A stretch of 60,263 nt of DNA from Pseudidiomarina aquimaris (GCF_003987395.1 NZ_PIPT01000011.1:1-60263), one strand, 5' to 3'. Positions 26,848 to 34,979 are shown, counted from the stretch's first letter. Notes: generated from the letters alone by a model not told the origin. Made by a program: numbers and translations.

Positions 26848-28070
26848 GTCAGGTTCGCCATTACCGAATGCAGTAGTACATTAGTGCCCGCCTCAATATC
26901 ATGCCAATGCGACCATTCATCGGGTGCATGGCTGACACCACCCACAGACGGAATAAAGATTAATCCCGCGTCGGTTATTTCGGAAAGAAACTGCGTGTCG
27001 TGGCCGGCTCCGCTTGGCATCCGCTGATAACTATAACCAAGCGCTTTGACTTGTTCTTCAATCACCTTGGTGAGTTTCTTCGAACAGGGTTTCGGCGCCA
27101 GCCAACTGGCCTGCTCGTACTCGAACATCAAGCGATGCTTGCGAGCGATAGCTGACAGAGCTTTGCGACAGGCATTCGCAACCTCTTTCATAACGTCCTC
27201 GTCCATATCCCGACCGACAATGGTGAAAATCGCTTCACCTGGCACGGTATGAGGATTTCCGGGTTTAAGCTCAACTTTACCTACTGTGATGCGCGTTTTA
27301 TCGGTGCCATTCTCGGCAATGATGCGCTCAATCTCATGGGCGAAGTCGGCGAGCCCCATGAAGGCATCGCTGCGCATGTCCATGGGTGCGGTTCCAGCAT
27401 GGTCGGCTTTACCCTTCAAATGCACAATCCATTTGAAAACGCCGGATATTCCTTCGACCACACCAATTTGTAAGTTTTCTTGGAATAATACCGGGCCTTG
27501 TTCAATGTGCAGTTCAAGATACGCCTTAAGTTGCTCCGGTCGCCATGCGGCATCAAGCGCATCCATTGCGTTCAGCCCCTGAGCTGCCATTGCGTCTTTT
27601 AAGTAAACGCCGTCGGCATCATGCGCCGACATCAGCCAATCAGGATTAAGCTTGCCTGAGATCGCTTGCGCGCCAAGCATACCGCCGAATCGCCCTTCTT
27701 CTTCAGCGGTGGCTACACCCCAAACCGGTGTTTCGGTGACCACTTGATTTTCATCCAGGGTTTGCATCACTTCTAAAGCTGCTAAAACGCCGAGCGAGCC
27801 ATCGAAAATACCGCCCGCTGGCACCGAGTCGATATGTGAGCCCATCAGCACGGCAGGTTTAGTTAATTCTCCGCGACCAAAGAACACGTTACCCGCACCA
27901 TCCATGTAGGTGTCATAGCCCGCATCTTTCGCTTTTTCCTGCAACCATTTACGGCTTTCCATATCGGCATCACTGTAGCCGGGCCGGTAGATGCCGCGGT
28001 CGTCTTCGTTGTAGCCAATTTTAGAGAGTTCGATGAGGTTAGCTTTCAGGCGTTCGCAGTTAACTTGCAT
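26844..28070 (-). CDS. M20-family Zn-dependent amidohydrolase (hydantoinase/carbamoylase type)
   Basis: This 408-residue protein resembles N-carbamoyl-L-amino-acid hydrolases and allantoate amidohydrolases. Metal-site motifs are GSHIDSVPAGGIFDG (His and bridging Asp), ATAEEEGRFGG (catalytic Glu pair), ELHIEQGPVL (His) and a C-terminal PSVGGVSHAPDEW (His). The dimerisation domain contains KADHAGTAPMDMR. These proteins hydrolyse ureido or amide bonds during purine, pyrimidine or amino acid catabolism; the substrate cannot be assigned because no hydantoinase or ureidoglycolate gene is adjacent. AAGGAG lies four bases before the ATG. Gene order gives no operon partner. Confidence 0.9.
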   Translation of the reverse strand: MQVNCERLKANLIELSKIGYNEDDRGIYRPGYSDADMESRKWLQEKAKDAGYDTYMDGAGNVFFGRGELTKPAVLMGSHIDSVPAGGIFDGSLGVLAALEVMQTLDENQVVTETPVWGVATAEEEGRFGGMLGAQAISGKLNPDWLMSAHDADGVYLKDAMAAQGLNAMDALDAAWRPEQLKAYLELHIEQGPVLFQENLQIGVVEGISGVFKWIVHLKGKADHAGTAPMDMRSDAFMGLADFAHEIERIIAENGTDKTRITVGKVELKPGNPHTVPGEAIFTIVGRDMDEDVMKEVANACRKALSAIARKHRLMFEYEQASWLAPKPCSKKLTKVIEEQVKALGYSYQRMPSGAGHDTQFLSEITDAGLIFIPSVGGVSHAPDEWSHWHDIEAGTNVLLHSVMANLT

Positions 28071-28090
28071 GGGACTCCTTGTAACTGGAT

Positions 28091-28120
28091 GTTTGATGTT
28101 CGCTGTTCGTTATTCGATAA
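28091..28120. repeat. Heptamer repeat, left copy (inverted relative to 28725)
   Basis: This stretch reads, on the reverse strand, as TTATC followed by degenerate 7-base units (GAATAAC, GAACAGC, GAACATC, AAAC). A related array with the same TTATC lead lies at 28725 in the opposite orientation, beyond the GNAT gene. Confidence 0.45.
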
Positions 28121-28127
28121 GGAAAGC

Positions 28128-28655
28128 TTAGTTACTGAGGGTAGATTGGGCAAGGTGGATGCGGAAGCGTTGGATGGTCGAGGAGTGACGGTTATCGGCG
28201 ATTTCGGAGTGGAGTTTGCCGCCGTTGGCGATGATCATGGCCGCTGATGCTGGATTGGTTTTCTCGCAGTGAATATGAACCTCGTGGATGCCTCTTTGCT
28301 GAGCTTGCTCGAGAGTCAATTTTAGCAAGAGCGTGCCGAGGCCTTGCCCGCGGTATGAAGGGCGAATGCCAAGACCGATATGTCCACCAGCATGCTCGAT
28401 TTGTGGCGTGAGGTAATGACGCAGGTTGCTGACGCCAATGAGTTCATCTTGGTCAATTAGCCAATAAGTCGTGCTTGCGGCATAGCCTTCAGGCAAGTTC
28501 TGTCCCTGACGGAATGCCTCGATACGCGCCAGCATCGCATTGAAGTCGTGGTGATCAAAATCCAACGGAAACGGATAGCGTTCTTCGTCACCTAGTTCCG
28601 TGATGTAGGCGCAATAGCTGGCTTCGTACTTCGCTGACGGTAGTATTAATTTCAT
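28128..28655 (-). CDS. GNAT-family N-acetyltransferase
   Basis: About 175 residues from ATG 28655 (a start five codons upstream is possible). The acetyl-CoA binding motif A is IGLGIRPSYRGQGLGTLLLK, with the canonical R/Q-x-x-G-x-G/A loop, followed by LEQAQQRGIHEVHIHCEKTN and an Asn-Pro-Ala-Ser motif B helix. The N-terminal part (YPFPLDFDHHDFNAMLARIE) resembles YjcF/YesJ-like acetyltransferases. The substrate is unknown. The gene is flanked by inverted heptamer repeats and followed, on its upstream side, by a short palindrome, which suggests that it may be a mobile or recently inserted unit. No good ribosome site is visible. Confidence 0.88.
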   Translation of the reverse strand: MKLILPSAKYEASYCAYITELGDEERYPFPLDFDHHDFNAMLARIEAFRQGQNLPEGYAASTTYWLIDQDELIGVSNLRHYLTPQIEHAGGHIGLGIRPSYRGQGLGTLLLKLTLEQAQQRGIHEVHIHCEKTNPASAAMIIANGGKLHSEIADNRHSSTIQRFRIHLAQSTLSN

Positions 28656-28690
28656 GGTATGGATGAACATGGACGAAAGGGAGAGTTTAA

Positions 28691-28709
28691 CCCGTAGTAC
28701 AACTACGGG
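28691..28709. repeat. Perfect 8-base inverted repeat (CCCGTAGT-ACA-ACTACGGG)
   Basis: The arms are 28691-28698 and 28702-28709, with a 3-base loop. It lies between the GNAT gene and the heptamer array. It is not followed by a U run, so it is more like a REP-type palindrome than a terminator. Confidence 0.5.
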
Positions 28710-28724
28710 CTACTCGTGTTTGGT

Positions 28725-28763
28725 TTTTATCAAACAGCGAACAGCAAATAGCAAACAACGAAG
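28725..28763. repeat. Heptamer repeat, right copy
   Basis: TTATC is followed by AAACAGC, GAACAGC, AAATAGC, AAACAAC units. It is the counterpart of the array at 28091, in inverted orientation. Together they bracket the GNAT gene. Confidence 0.45.
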
Positions 28764-28792
28764 CAAAAAAAAGCCCGGCGCGAAGGCCGGGC
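28763..28792 (-). terminator. Terminator of the ahpC-ahpD transcript
   Basis: On the minus strand GCCCGGC (28792-28786) pairs with GCCGGGC (28779-28773) and is followed by eight T. It lies about 90 bases beyond the ahpD stop codon and would end the peroxidase transcript. Confidence 0.88.
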
Positions 28793-28880
28793 GAAAGGGT
28801 TATAACAACCAGATCTCAGGGAAGTCGATGGGTAATCTAACCTACGACTATGACAAACATGTGACGTTTGCCGAATATTT

Positions 28881-29408
28881 TTAAGCGATTCGGCGCGCTG
28901 TTGCTGCAGCATTCATTACTGCTGCCATTTTGATCGAGTTTTGAATCACTTGCGCAGAGATGTCGTGCTTCAACAAGACACCCACGTGTGAATCAATACA
29001 CATACCACAGCCGTTTAGTGCAGAAACGGCGAGTGAGTACAACTCGAAATCTGCTTTATCAACACCAGGGTTCGCCATACCATTCATGCGCAGGCCTGCT
29101 GGCATTTTGCTGAACTGCTTATCGCTGCTCAGGTGCAAAAAGCGATAATAAACGTTGTTCATCGCCATCAACGTGGCTGCAAGTTTTGCAGCGCCAACAA
29201 CGTTGTCTTCAATTTTGCCTTCAGCTTCGGCTTCTACTGCGGCCGTCAAATCGGTGTCACCGATAGAGTACGCCAACGAAAGGGCGGTGCCATAAAATTG
29301 GGTCGGGGTCATGCCAGAGGTATCGACATTGCCGAAGATGCTCGACAAGTTCAATTTGGTGTCTTTACCGTGGTCGCCCAAGCCTTGTTTGTAATCTGCA
29401 ATGCTCAT
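28881..29408 (-). CDS. ahpD: AhpD-type alkylhydroperoxidase
   Basis: This 175-residue protein belongs to the carboxymuconolactone decarboxylase/AhpD fold. The redox centre is C134-G-M-C137-I-D-S-H141, the CxxC plus His arrangement of AhpD. N-terminal features (LNLSSIFGN, MNNVYYRFLHL) match the family. AhpD reduces oxidised AhpC. The gene lies 76 bases downstream of ahpC on the same strand, behind a strong GGAGGAAT ribosome site. A perfect hairpin terminator lies between the two, so ahpD is likely made at a lower level by read-through or from its own promoter. No ahpF is present, in line with AhpD serving as the reductant. Confidence 0.93.
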   Translation of the reverse strand: MSIADYKQGLGDHGKDTKLNLSSIFGNVDTSGMTPTQFYGTALSLAYSIGDTDLTAAVEAEAEGKIEDNVVGAAKLAATLMAMNNVYYRFLHLSSDKQFSKMPAGLRMNGMANPGVDKADFELYSLAVSALNGCGMCIDSHVGVLLKHDISAQVIQNSIKMAAVMNAAATARRIA

Positions 29409-29420
29409 AAATTCCTCCGT

Positions 29421-29446
29421 AAAAAAAGTGCCGCCGAAGCGGCACT
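29421..29446 (-). terminator. Intercistronic terminator between ahpC and ahpD
   Basis: On the minus strand an 8-base perfect stem (AGTGCCGC with GCGGCACT, 29446-29427) closes a UUCG tetraloop and is followed by six to seven T (29427-29421). This is a strong intrinsic terminator placed inside the ahpC-ahpD unit, so it should set the ratio of the two proteins. Confidence 0.85.
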
Positions 29447-29484
29447 CAAAGGGACATCATCAAATGTGGGGGTAATGATGTCGC

Positions 29485-30030
29485 TTACAGGGTGTCGCCA
29501 CCAACTGCGCGGTTACATGGGCACAGTTCGTCAGTCTGCAAACCGTCCAAGATGCGTAGGATTTCCGCTGGGTTACGACCGACGTTCAAGTTGTTCACTG
29601 AAACGTGCTGGATTACACCATGCGGGTCGACTACGAAGGTAGCGCGCAGTGCTACGTTCTCTTCTTTGTCACGTACGCCGAGACCATCTACGAGTGAACC
29701 GTTGTCAGCGAATGAGTACTGGTTCAAGCTCTTAAGGTCTGGGTGCTCACGACGCCATGCCAGTTTCACGAATTCGTTGTCGGTGCTACCGCCCATCACA
29801 ACTGCGTCACGGTCAGCAAACTCTTCGTTCAATTTTGCAAACTCAACGATTTCGGTTGGGCATACGAAAGTGAAATCTTTTGGATAGAAGAAAATGATTT
29901 TCCACTTGCCTGAGAAGCTTTCGTTAGTGATGGTTTCGAATGCGCTCTCGCCATTTTCTTCTGGCATGTTGAAGCCTGGTTTTGCAGCTACAACTGAAAA
30001 TTCTGGTAATTTATCGCCTACGGTCAACAT
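29485..30030 (-). CDS. ahpC: Peroxiredoxin AhpC (AhpE-like 2-Cys)
   Basis: This 181-residue peroxiredoxin has the peroxidatic Cys57 in DFTFVCPTEI, and the conserved Pro-x-x-x-Thr/Ser-x-x-Cys and Arg (WRREHPDL) are present. The C-terminal C170-P-C172 (ELCPCNRAVGG) carries the resolving cysteine, a pattern of AhpC proteins that pair with AhpD. It reduces hydrogen peroxide and organic peroxides. AGGAGCA precedes the start. Its promoter region (30031-30203) is shared with divergent oxyR, which implies OxyR activation. Confidence 0.94.
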   Translation of the reverse strand: MLTVGDKLPEFSVVAAKPGFNMPEENGESAFETITNESFSGKWKIIFFYPKDFTFVCPTEIVEFAKLNEEFADRDAVVMGGSTDNEFVKLAWRREHPDLKSLNQYSFADNGSLVDGLGVRDKEENVALRATFVVDPHGVIQHVSVNNLNVGRNPAEILRILDGLQTDELCPCNRAVGGDTL

Positions 30031-30173
30031 ATAGGTGTGCTCCTTGTTTAAGCATTAAAAAGAATAAATCGGGTGGCGTTTCGTGTTACGCCATCTCGGT
30101 ACGGGGAGAATGATAGGGGTTGGAGTGGATTTGTTAAAACGAATAAAACGGATTATAGTAATCGGAAAATATG

Positions 30174-30188
30174 ATTGAACCTTTCAAT
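30174..30188. promoter_or_regulatory. Palindrome in the ahpC-oxyR intergenic region
   Basis: ATTGAA-CCT-TTCAAT is a perfect 6-base inverted repeat, 28 bases before the oxyR start. Adjacent ATAGTAATCGGAAAATATGAT loosely resembles an OxyR half-site pair (ATAG motifs), but the match is weak. It may serve autoregulation or ahpC activation. Confidence 0.3.
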
Positions 30189-30215
30189 TAGGTTTTCACC
30201 ATCGTGGGGGAGTCG

Positions 30216-31130
30216 ATGAGTAAGTTACCGAGCCTTAAAAACCTGAGCTACCTCTTGGCGCTACACCAGCACCAGAACTTTAATCGGGCAGCACAAGCTT
30301 GCCATGTCAGTCAGTCAACTTTGAGCAGCGGCATACAGAACCTCGAAGAGCAGCTTGGCTGTCAGTTAATCGAACGCGACCATAAGTCTTTTCTGTTTAC
30401 CGGAATGGGCGAGGAAGTCGTACAACAAGCACGTAAGATTATTACCGAAACCGAAGAACTCCTGCACTTTGCCCAAAGCCAAGGCAAGACGATGGAAGGC
30501 CCGCTGCGCCTTGGCTGTATTCCAACTATTGCTCCGTTTTTATTGGGCGACTTGAGTAAGTTCGTGCATCAGCATCATCCGCAGTTGCACCTCAACATTC
30601 GCGAAGACACAACTGCCAATCTGTTGCAGCTGTTACGCAATGGTGAGCTTGATGTGCTGATCTTGGCGTTACCAATGGACATTCAAGGCAATCAAAGCTA
30701 TTTGCTCGGCCGGGATCCCTTTAAATTAGTCATGCACAAGTCACTTGCCGACAACCTTAAAGAGCCGGTGGCTTATGACCTACTACCTGATGAATCGATT
30801 TTCTTGCTCGAGAAAGAGCACTGCCTGACCGGCCATGCGGTGGCGGCATGCGAACTCGCGGATTCGAGTAAAATCAATCCGTTTACCGCCACCAGCCTCC
30901 ACAGCTTGGTGCAGATGGCCGACGCGGGCTTGGGCGCGACCTTTATTCCGCAAATGGCCATCGATAGAGGCATCTTAAATGGTACGGACTTGGTCGCCCT
31001 ACAACCAAAGGGACAGCAAGCGGCACGTGACATTGGCTTGATTTACCGCTCTACAACGAATCGTCGCCAAACGTTCCGGAAACTGGCAGAGATCATTGCC
31101 GACCTGTTACCTGAACGCACTTTACAGTGA
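30216..31130 (+). CDS. oxyR: Hydrogen peroxide sensor OxyR (LysR family)
   Basis: This 304-residue LysR regulator has an N-terminal winged HTH (NFNRAAQACHVSQSTLSSGI) and a substrate-binding domain. The redox cysteines are Cys203 and Cys212 in EHCLTGHAVAACEL, spaced nine residues apart like Cys199 and Cys208 of E. coli OxyR, which form the activating disulfide. It starts at ATG 30216 behind GGGGGAG; a GTG 12 bases earlier is less likely. It is divergent from ahpC and shares its promoter region. Confidence 0.95.
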   Translation: MSKLPSLKNLSYLLALHQHQNFNRAAQACHVSQSTLSSGIQNLEEQLGCQLIERDHKSFLFTGMGEEVVQQARKIITETEELLHFAQSQGKTMEGPLRLGCIPTIAPFLLGDLSKFVHQHHPQLHLNIREDTTANLLQLLRNGELDVLILALPMDIQGNQSYLLGRDPFKLVMHKSLADNLKEPVAYDLLPDESIFLLEKEHCLTGHAVAACELADSSKINPFTATSLHSLVQMADAGLGATFIPQMAIDRGILNGTDLVALQPKGQQAARDIGLIYRSTTNRRQTFRKLAEIIADLLPERTLQ

Positions 31131-31217
31131 TTCGGTCGCAACACGTCGGAAAAAAGCAATCCAAATCACAACTTTGGCTATAGTAATGAATACGCTACAG
31201 AACCTAAGGAGCACATA

Positions 31218-32366
31218 ATGTTGCACAACATGTTCAAACCAGCCGCACTGGCACTTGCTACTGCGAGCCTCGTATTCGCCGGCAACGCCATTGCAGAAAC
31301 TGCACAAACCGAACGCCATAACGTTGAGGCCACCACAATTGCTGAGGGCTTGAGCTTCCCATGGGGGATTGCCTTTTTACCCAATGGTGATGCCCTGATT
31401 ACTGAGAAGTCTGGCACCTTGCGCCGCGTTGGAATGAATGGCGTGATCGGCGAAGCGATCACGAATGTTCCTGATGTCGTTTATAAAAGCCAGGGCGGCT
31501 TGCTCGACGTTGCTATCGATCCAAATTTTGCTGACAACAACTGGGTTTACTTGAGTTATTCCGAAGCCGACCCTGCTGGCGGCGAAGGCAATAGCACGGC
31601 AGTTGCGCGTGGCAAACTTATTGGCAATAACTTGCAAGAAGTTGAAGTGATCTTCCGCGGAGCACCGAAATATAAAAGTGGCGCCCACTTTGGCTCACGT
31701 CTTGTATTCTCACCTGAGGGCTATTTGTTCGTTACCCTAGGCGACCGTTATTCAGCGATGGATGACGCGCAAACACTGGATAACCATCACGGCAAAGTAG
31801 TGCGAATTTGGCCTGATGGCTCAGTACCCGAAGATAACCCGTTTGCCGGTAAAGAAGATGCGTTGCCAGAAATTTGGTCGTACGGTCACCGTAATGTGCA
31901 AGGCGCTGCGATTCACCCAGACAGCGGTGCTCTGTGGACGGTAGAACACGGTCCTAAAGGTGGTGATGAAATCAATATTCCGAAGGCTGGCGCCAATTAT
32001 GGTTGGCCAATAGCAACCTACGGTGTCGACTACGATAACAGCATCATTAGTGAAAAAACCCATGTCGAGGGCACCGTGCAACCGCATTATTACTGGGTGC
32101 CGTCCATCGCAACTTCTAACATGATTTTCTACACCGGCGATGAGTTCCCCGCATGGCAAGGTGATGTGCTCGTCGCTGCGCTCAAGACTATGAAAGTGGC
32201 GCGCCTTGATCTCGAGGGCGACCGTGTAATGCATGAAGAAGACTTGTTTGTAGACTTGGTCAACCAACGCATCCGCGATATTGAACAAGGTCCTGACGGC
32301 GCGATTTACCTCGTCACCGACGATCGCAACGGTAAACTGATCCGCATTAGTAACGCTGACGAGTAA
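31218..32366 (+). CDS. PQQ-dependent aldose sugar dehydrogenase (YliI/Asd type)
   Basis: This 382-residue periplasmic beta-propeller enzyme has a signal peptide (residues 1-27, ending AIA-ET). Family motifs are FPWGIAFLPNGDALITEK, QGGLLDVAIDPNF, GSRLVFSPEGYLFVTLGDR, GKVVRIWPDGSVPEDNPF, YGHRNVQGAAIHP and EHGPKGGDEIN, all in the order seen in the soluble glucose/aldose dehydrogenases that use PQQ. It oxidises aldoses and passes electrons to quinones. The start is backed by AAGGAG five bases upstream. The next gene, three bases on, encodes a PqqU-like receptor. No PQQ biosynthesis gene is in the window. Confidence 0.93.
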   Translation: MLHNMFKPAALALATASLVFAGNAIAETAQTERHNVEATTIAEGLSFPWGIAFLPNGDALITEKSGTLRRVGMNGVIGEAITNVPDVVYKSQGGLLDVAIDPNFADNNWVYLSYSEADPAGGEGNSTAVARGKLIGNNLQEVEVIFRGAPKYKSGAHFGSRLVFSPEGYLFVTLGDRYSAMDDAQTLDNHHGKVVRIWPDGSVPEDNPFAGKEDALPEIWSYGHRNVQGAAIHPDSGALWTVEHGPKGGDEINIPKAGANYGWPIATYGVDYDNSIISEKTHVEGTVQPHYYWVPSIATSNMIFYTGDEFPAWQGDVLVAALKTMKVARLDLEGDRVMHEEDLFVDLVNQRIRDIEQGPDGAIYLVTDDRNGKLIRISNADE

Positions 32367-32369
32367 TTT

Positions 32370-34400
32370 ATGCTGAAACCATCGAAGTTAGCGCTGGCTG
32401 TCGCCAGCGCTAGTATGGCTTTTATTCCCGTAAGCTTTGCCCAAACAACAGCTGATGAGCCTATTGAACGGATTGAAATTACCGCGAAACAACGTTCGAC
32501 CACGCAAACAACGCCTGCTGCGGTGACTAACCTCGCCACCGAAGCGCAACTCCCCGGGCTACGCATTGACGCCGCTGAGCTGCTCGGTGGAATTGCGGGT
32601 GTACAAAGCGACTCCCGTGCCAACTATGCCCAAGACACACGTATTACCTTGCGTGGCTTTGGTGCGCGTTCAGCCTTTGGCGTCCGCGGCGTGCTCTTAC
32701 AGCTCGACGGTGTGCCATTGAGTATGCCCGATGGGCAAGCCCAAACCTCAAGTATTTTGTTAGATGAGCCCGACAATGTGCAGGTGATTCGCGGTCCCTT
32801 GGCAGCGCTGTACGGCAATGCCGCTGGGGGCGTGATTGATTGGCGCAGTGCCGCGCCGCGGGCTACCGCAACACAAGTTAATCTGATGGCTGGCGCCAAC
32901 AGCACCCAACGCGTGTTTGCTCAGCATGACTGGGTTGACGGCGACCGCGCCTTGCGCGTTGCAGCCGCCACGTTTAATACCGATGGCCCGCGTCCGCACA
33001 ACAGTGCCGAGCGCCACCAAGTAGCGCTGCGCTGGTACCAACAGCTGAATGCTAGCACCCGCATGGTCTTGAGACTCGACAATAACAATGCGCCGTTGCT
33101 GCAAGACCCAAGTTCATTGACGCCTGAAGCATGGCGCAACGACCCAACCCAAACCGTTGAGCGCGCTTTTACTTTTAACACCCGCAAATACATTCATCAT
33201 CGACAAGCTTCGCTCAGTATCGAACACGACACTGCTGAGCGATCCGCTTCAGCGACATTATGGCGCGGCTGGCGTGATGTTGAGCAGTACCTGCCGTTTC
33301 CGGGCGGAGACCTCAGCGGCGATGGCGCGGTGATTGACTTACGCCGTGACTTTATCGGTATGAATGCGAGTTACCAATGGCGTCCGTTAGATCTTCCTGA
33401 CTGGCAATTTAGCTCAGGTCTGCAAATCGCCGAGCAAAACGACCGCCGCTTTGGCTATGTCAATGACTTTGGTGAACGTGGCGAAGTTCGCCGCAATGAT
33501 GATGGCGTGGTCCGCACAAAATCAGCTTATGTTCTAGCTGAGTGGCAGCTTGCCCCCGCTTGGCAGGCTCTAGGTGGTCTGCGTTACAACGCCACTGAGT
33601 TTGCCGTCGACGATTATTTCGTGATTCCTGAGAATCCTGATGACAGCGGTGCTGCGGAGACTGATGAAACCAGTTGGATGCTCGGCCTTAACTACCTGAT
33701 AAGTGAATCTCTATCGTTTTATGTCAGTCGCGGCGCAGGCTTTGAAACCCCTACGTTGACCGAGTTGGCGTACCGTAATGACGGCACTGGGCTCAACACG
33801 GCTTTAGGTCCAGCCAATAATCTGCAATGGGAAGCAGGCCTGAAGTGGCAAACCTCGACCACCCAAGCACGCTTCACTTGGTTTGATATTCAAACGCGCA
33901 ATGAAATCGTTGTCGACCAGAATAATGATGGCCGCACCACCTATATCAACGCCGAAAATACCTCCCGCGAAGGGGTTGAGTTCGAATTCCAAGCGCAACT
34001 TGCCGAGCAGTGGTCAACCCGCGCTAGCGCTACCTATTTGGATGCTACCTACAGCAATGGCGCGCGCTTGCCAGGCGTCGCTCGTCAGCAAGCCTATTGG
34101 CAATTGGCGTGGCAACCCAGTGATCGGCAGCGCCTACAGTTGGTCAGTGAGTACCGCGGTGAAGTTGCCGCAAACGACACCAACGATGTGTTCGCGCCCA
34201 GCCATACCTTATGGCACATGGCATATCAGCACAGCTGGCGCTTTGACAATATCGAGTTAGCGCCGTGGTTAAAGGTACATAACTTAGCTGACCGCGATTA
34301 TGTTGGCTCAGTGGTGGTCAATCAGGGCAGTGGCCGTGCGTTTGAACCCGGTATTGGCCGCGAGTTACAACTCGGGGTGCAATTTAATTATCTTTGGTAG
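32370..34400 (+). CDS. pqqU: TonB-dependent PQQ receptor (PqqU/YncD family)
   Basis: This 676-residue outer-membrane receptor resembles E. coli YncD, shown to be the PQQ importer PqqU, all along its length. Shared plug residues include NYAQDTRITLRGFGARSAFG, VRG, DGVPLSMPDGQAQTS and VIRGPLAALYGNAAGGV. The barrel has FETPTLTELAYRNDG and, near the end, DRDYVGSVVVNQGSGRAFEPG. A signal peptide (residues 1-24) precedes a short TonB box region. The last residue is Trp, an aromatic as usual for outer-membrane barrels. The start lies three bases after the stop of the PQQ-dependent dehydrogenase, so they form one operon. This context supports import of PQQ as substrate. Confidence 0.85.
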   Translation: MLKPSKLALAVASASMAFIPVSFAQTTADEPIERIEITAKQRSTTQTTPAAVTNLATEAQLPGLRIDAAELLGGIAGVQSDSRANYAQDTRITLRGFGARSAFGVRGVLLQLDGVPLSMPDGQAQTSSILLDEPDNVQVIRGPLAALYGNAAGGVIDWRSAAPRATATQVNLMAGANSTQRVFAQHDWVDGDRALRVAAATFNTDGPRPHNSAERHQVALRWYQQLNASTRMVLRLDNNNAPLLQDPSSLTPEAWRNDPTQTVERAFTFNTRKYIHHRQASLSIEHDTAERSASATLWRGWRDVEQYLPFPGGDLSGDGAVIDLRRDFIGMNASYQWRPLDLPDWQFSSGLQIAEQNDRRFGYVNDFGERGEVRRNDDGVVRTKSAYVLAEWQLAPAWQALGGLRYNATEFAVDDYFVIPENPDDSGAAETDETSWMLGLNYLISESLSFYVSRGAGFETPTLTELAYRNDGTGLNTALGPANNLQWEAGLKWQTSTTQARFTWFDIQTRNEIVVDQNNDGRTTYINAENTSREGVEFEFQAQLAEQWSTRASATYLDATYSNGARLPGVARQQAYWQLAWQPSDRQRLQLVSEYRGEVAANDTNDVFAPSHTLWHMAYQHSWRFDNIELAPWLKVHNLADRDYVGSVVVNQGSGRAFEPGIGRELQLGVQFNYLW

Positions 34401-34423
34401 CTTAAAAAGTAAGCATCGTGTAA

Positions 34424-34441
34424 GCCCCTTGCGAGAGGGGC
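34424..34441 (+). terminator. Weak hairpin after pqqU
   Basis: GCCCCT pairs with AGGGGC around a 6-base loop, 23 bases after the pqqU stop. No U run follows, so termination would be weak or Rho-assisted. Confidence 0.35.
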
Positions 34442-34470
34442 ATTCACAATGTTAGGGTCCGCGGGGTAGG

Positions 34471-34495
34471 TAGCTAAGCTGGTAGAGCTTAGCTA
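34471..34495. promoter_or_regulatory. Perfect 10-base inverted repeat before the DUF4168 gene
   Basis: TAGCTAAGCT-GGTAG-AGCTTAGCTA is a perfect palindrome with a 5-base spacer, directly followed by TATAAAATT and 28 bases upstream of the start codon. The TATAAA suggests overlap with a -10 element, so it could be a repressor operator, or an mRNA leader hairpin. Confidence 0.5.
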
Positions 34496-34523
34496 TAAAA
34501 TTCGCCTCGATGAGGAGACCTTT

Positions 34524-34904
34524 ATGAAAAAGCTACTGGTAATGACCACGATAAGTGCAACAATCGCCATCAGTGCTGCAACAGCAGCTCCGGTTATGCA
34601 ACAAAAAGCAGCGCAGGGCGCAGCAATGCAACAACAACAGCAAGTTGAGATCACTGATGCATTGTTAGAGAAGTTTCTTGTCGCTATGAACGATGTGCAG
34701 CAGGTCAGCCAAAAATACGGTCAGCAATTTCAAAATGCTGAAGACCAGCAGAAAAAGCGCGAGATTCAGCAAAAAGCGCAAGAAGAAATGCTCGCTGCCG
34801 TCAATGACGCAGGTTTGTCACCAGACGAGTACAACGCTGTGATTCAGCGTGTGCAGCAAGATCCTGAATTGCAGAAACGTCTGCAGGAAATGACATCTGA
34901 ATAA
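34524..34904 (+). CDS. DUF4168-type exported protein
   Basis: This 126-residue protein has a signal peptide (residues 1-22, ending ATAA-PV), followed by a Gln-rich stretch and a helical domain (ITDALLEKFLVAMNDVQQVS, then GLSPDEYNAVIQRVQQDPEL). The pattern matches DUF4168 proteins, small exported proteins of unknown function in Gram-negatives. GAGGAGACC precedes the ATG. It is transcribed alone, ending at the bidirectional terminator at 34938. A perfect inverted repeat in its promoter suggests specific regulation. Confidence 0.85.
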   Translation: MKKLLVMTTISATIAISAATAAPVMQQKAAQGAAMQQQQQVEITDALLEKFLVAMNDVQQVSQKYGQQFQNAEDQQKKREIQQKAQEEMLAAVNDAGLSPDEYNAVIQRVQQDPELQKRLQEMTSE

Positions 34905-34937
34905 AACTTTCAGGTTTCGCCCAACACTTGCACAAAA

Positions 34938-34963
34938 AAGCCAGCCGCGAAGGGCTGGCTTTT
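34938..34963. terminator. Bidirectional terminator between the DUF4168 and DJ-1/PfpI genes
   Basis: AGCCAGCC (34939-34946) pairs with GGCTGGCT (34953-34960) and has TTT after it on the plus strand and six T on the minus strand. It serves both convergent genes. Confidence 0.85.
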
Positions 34964-34979
34964 ATGCATCTAGAGAAGC

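Noticed and set aside
28654-28884. 76-codon plus-strand frame over the repeats and terminator near 28700
   Set aside because: It runs through a palindrome, the heptamer array and a terminator, and the product is lysine-rich without any domain.
29133-29642. 169-codon plus-strand frame across ahpD and ahpC
   Set aside because: It is antisense to two well-supported genes and crosses the intercistronic terminator; no domain or ribosome site is present.
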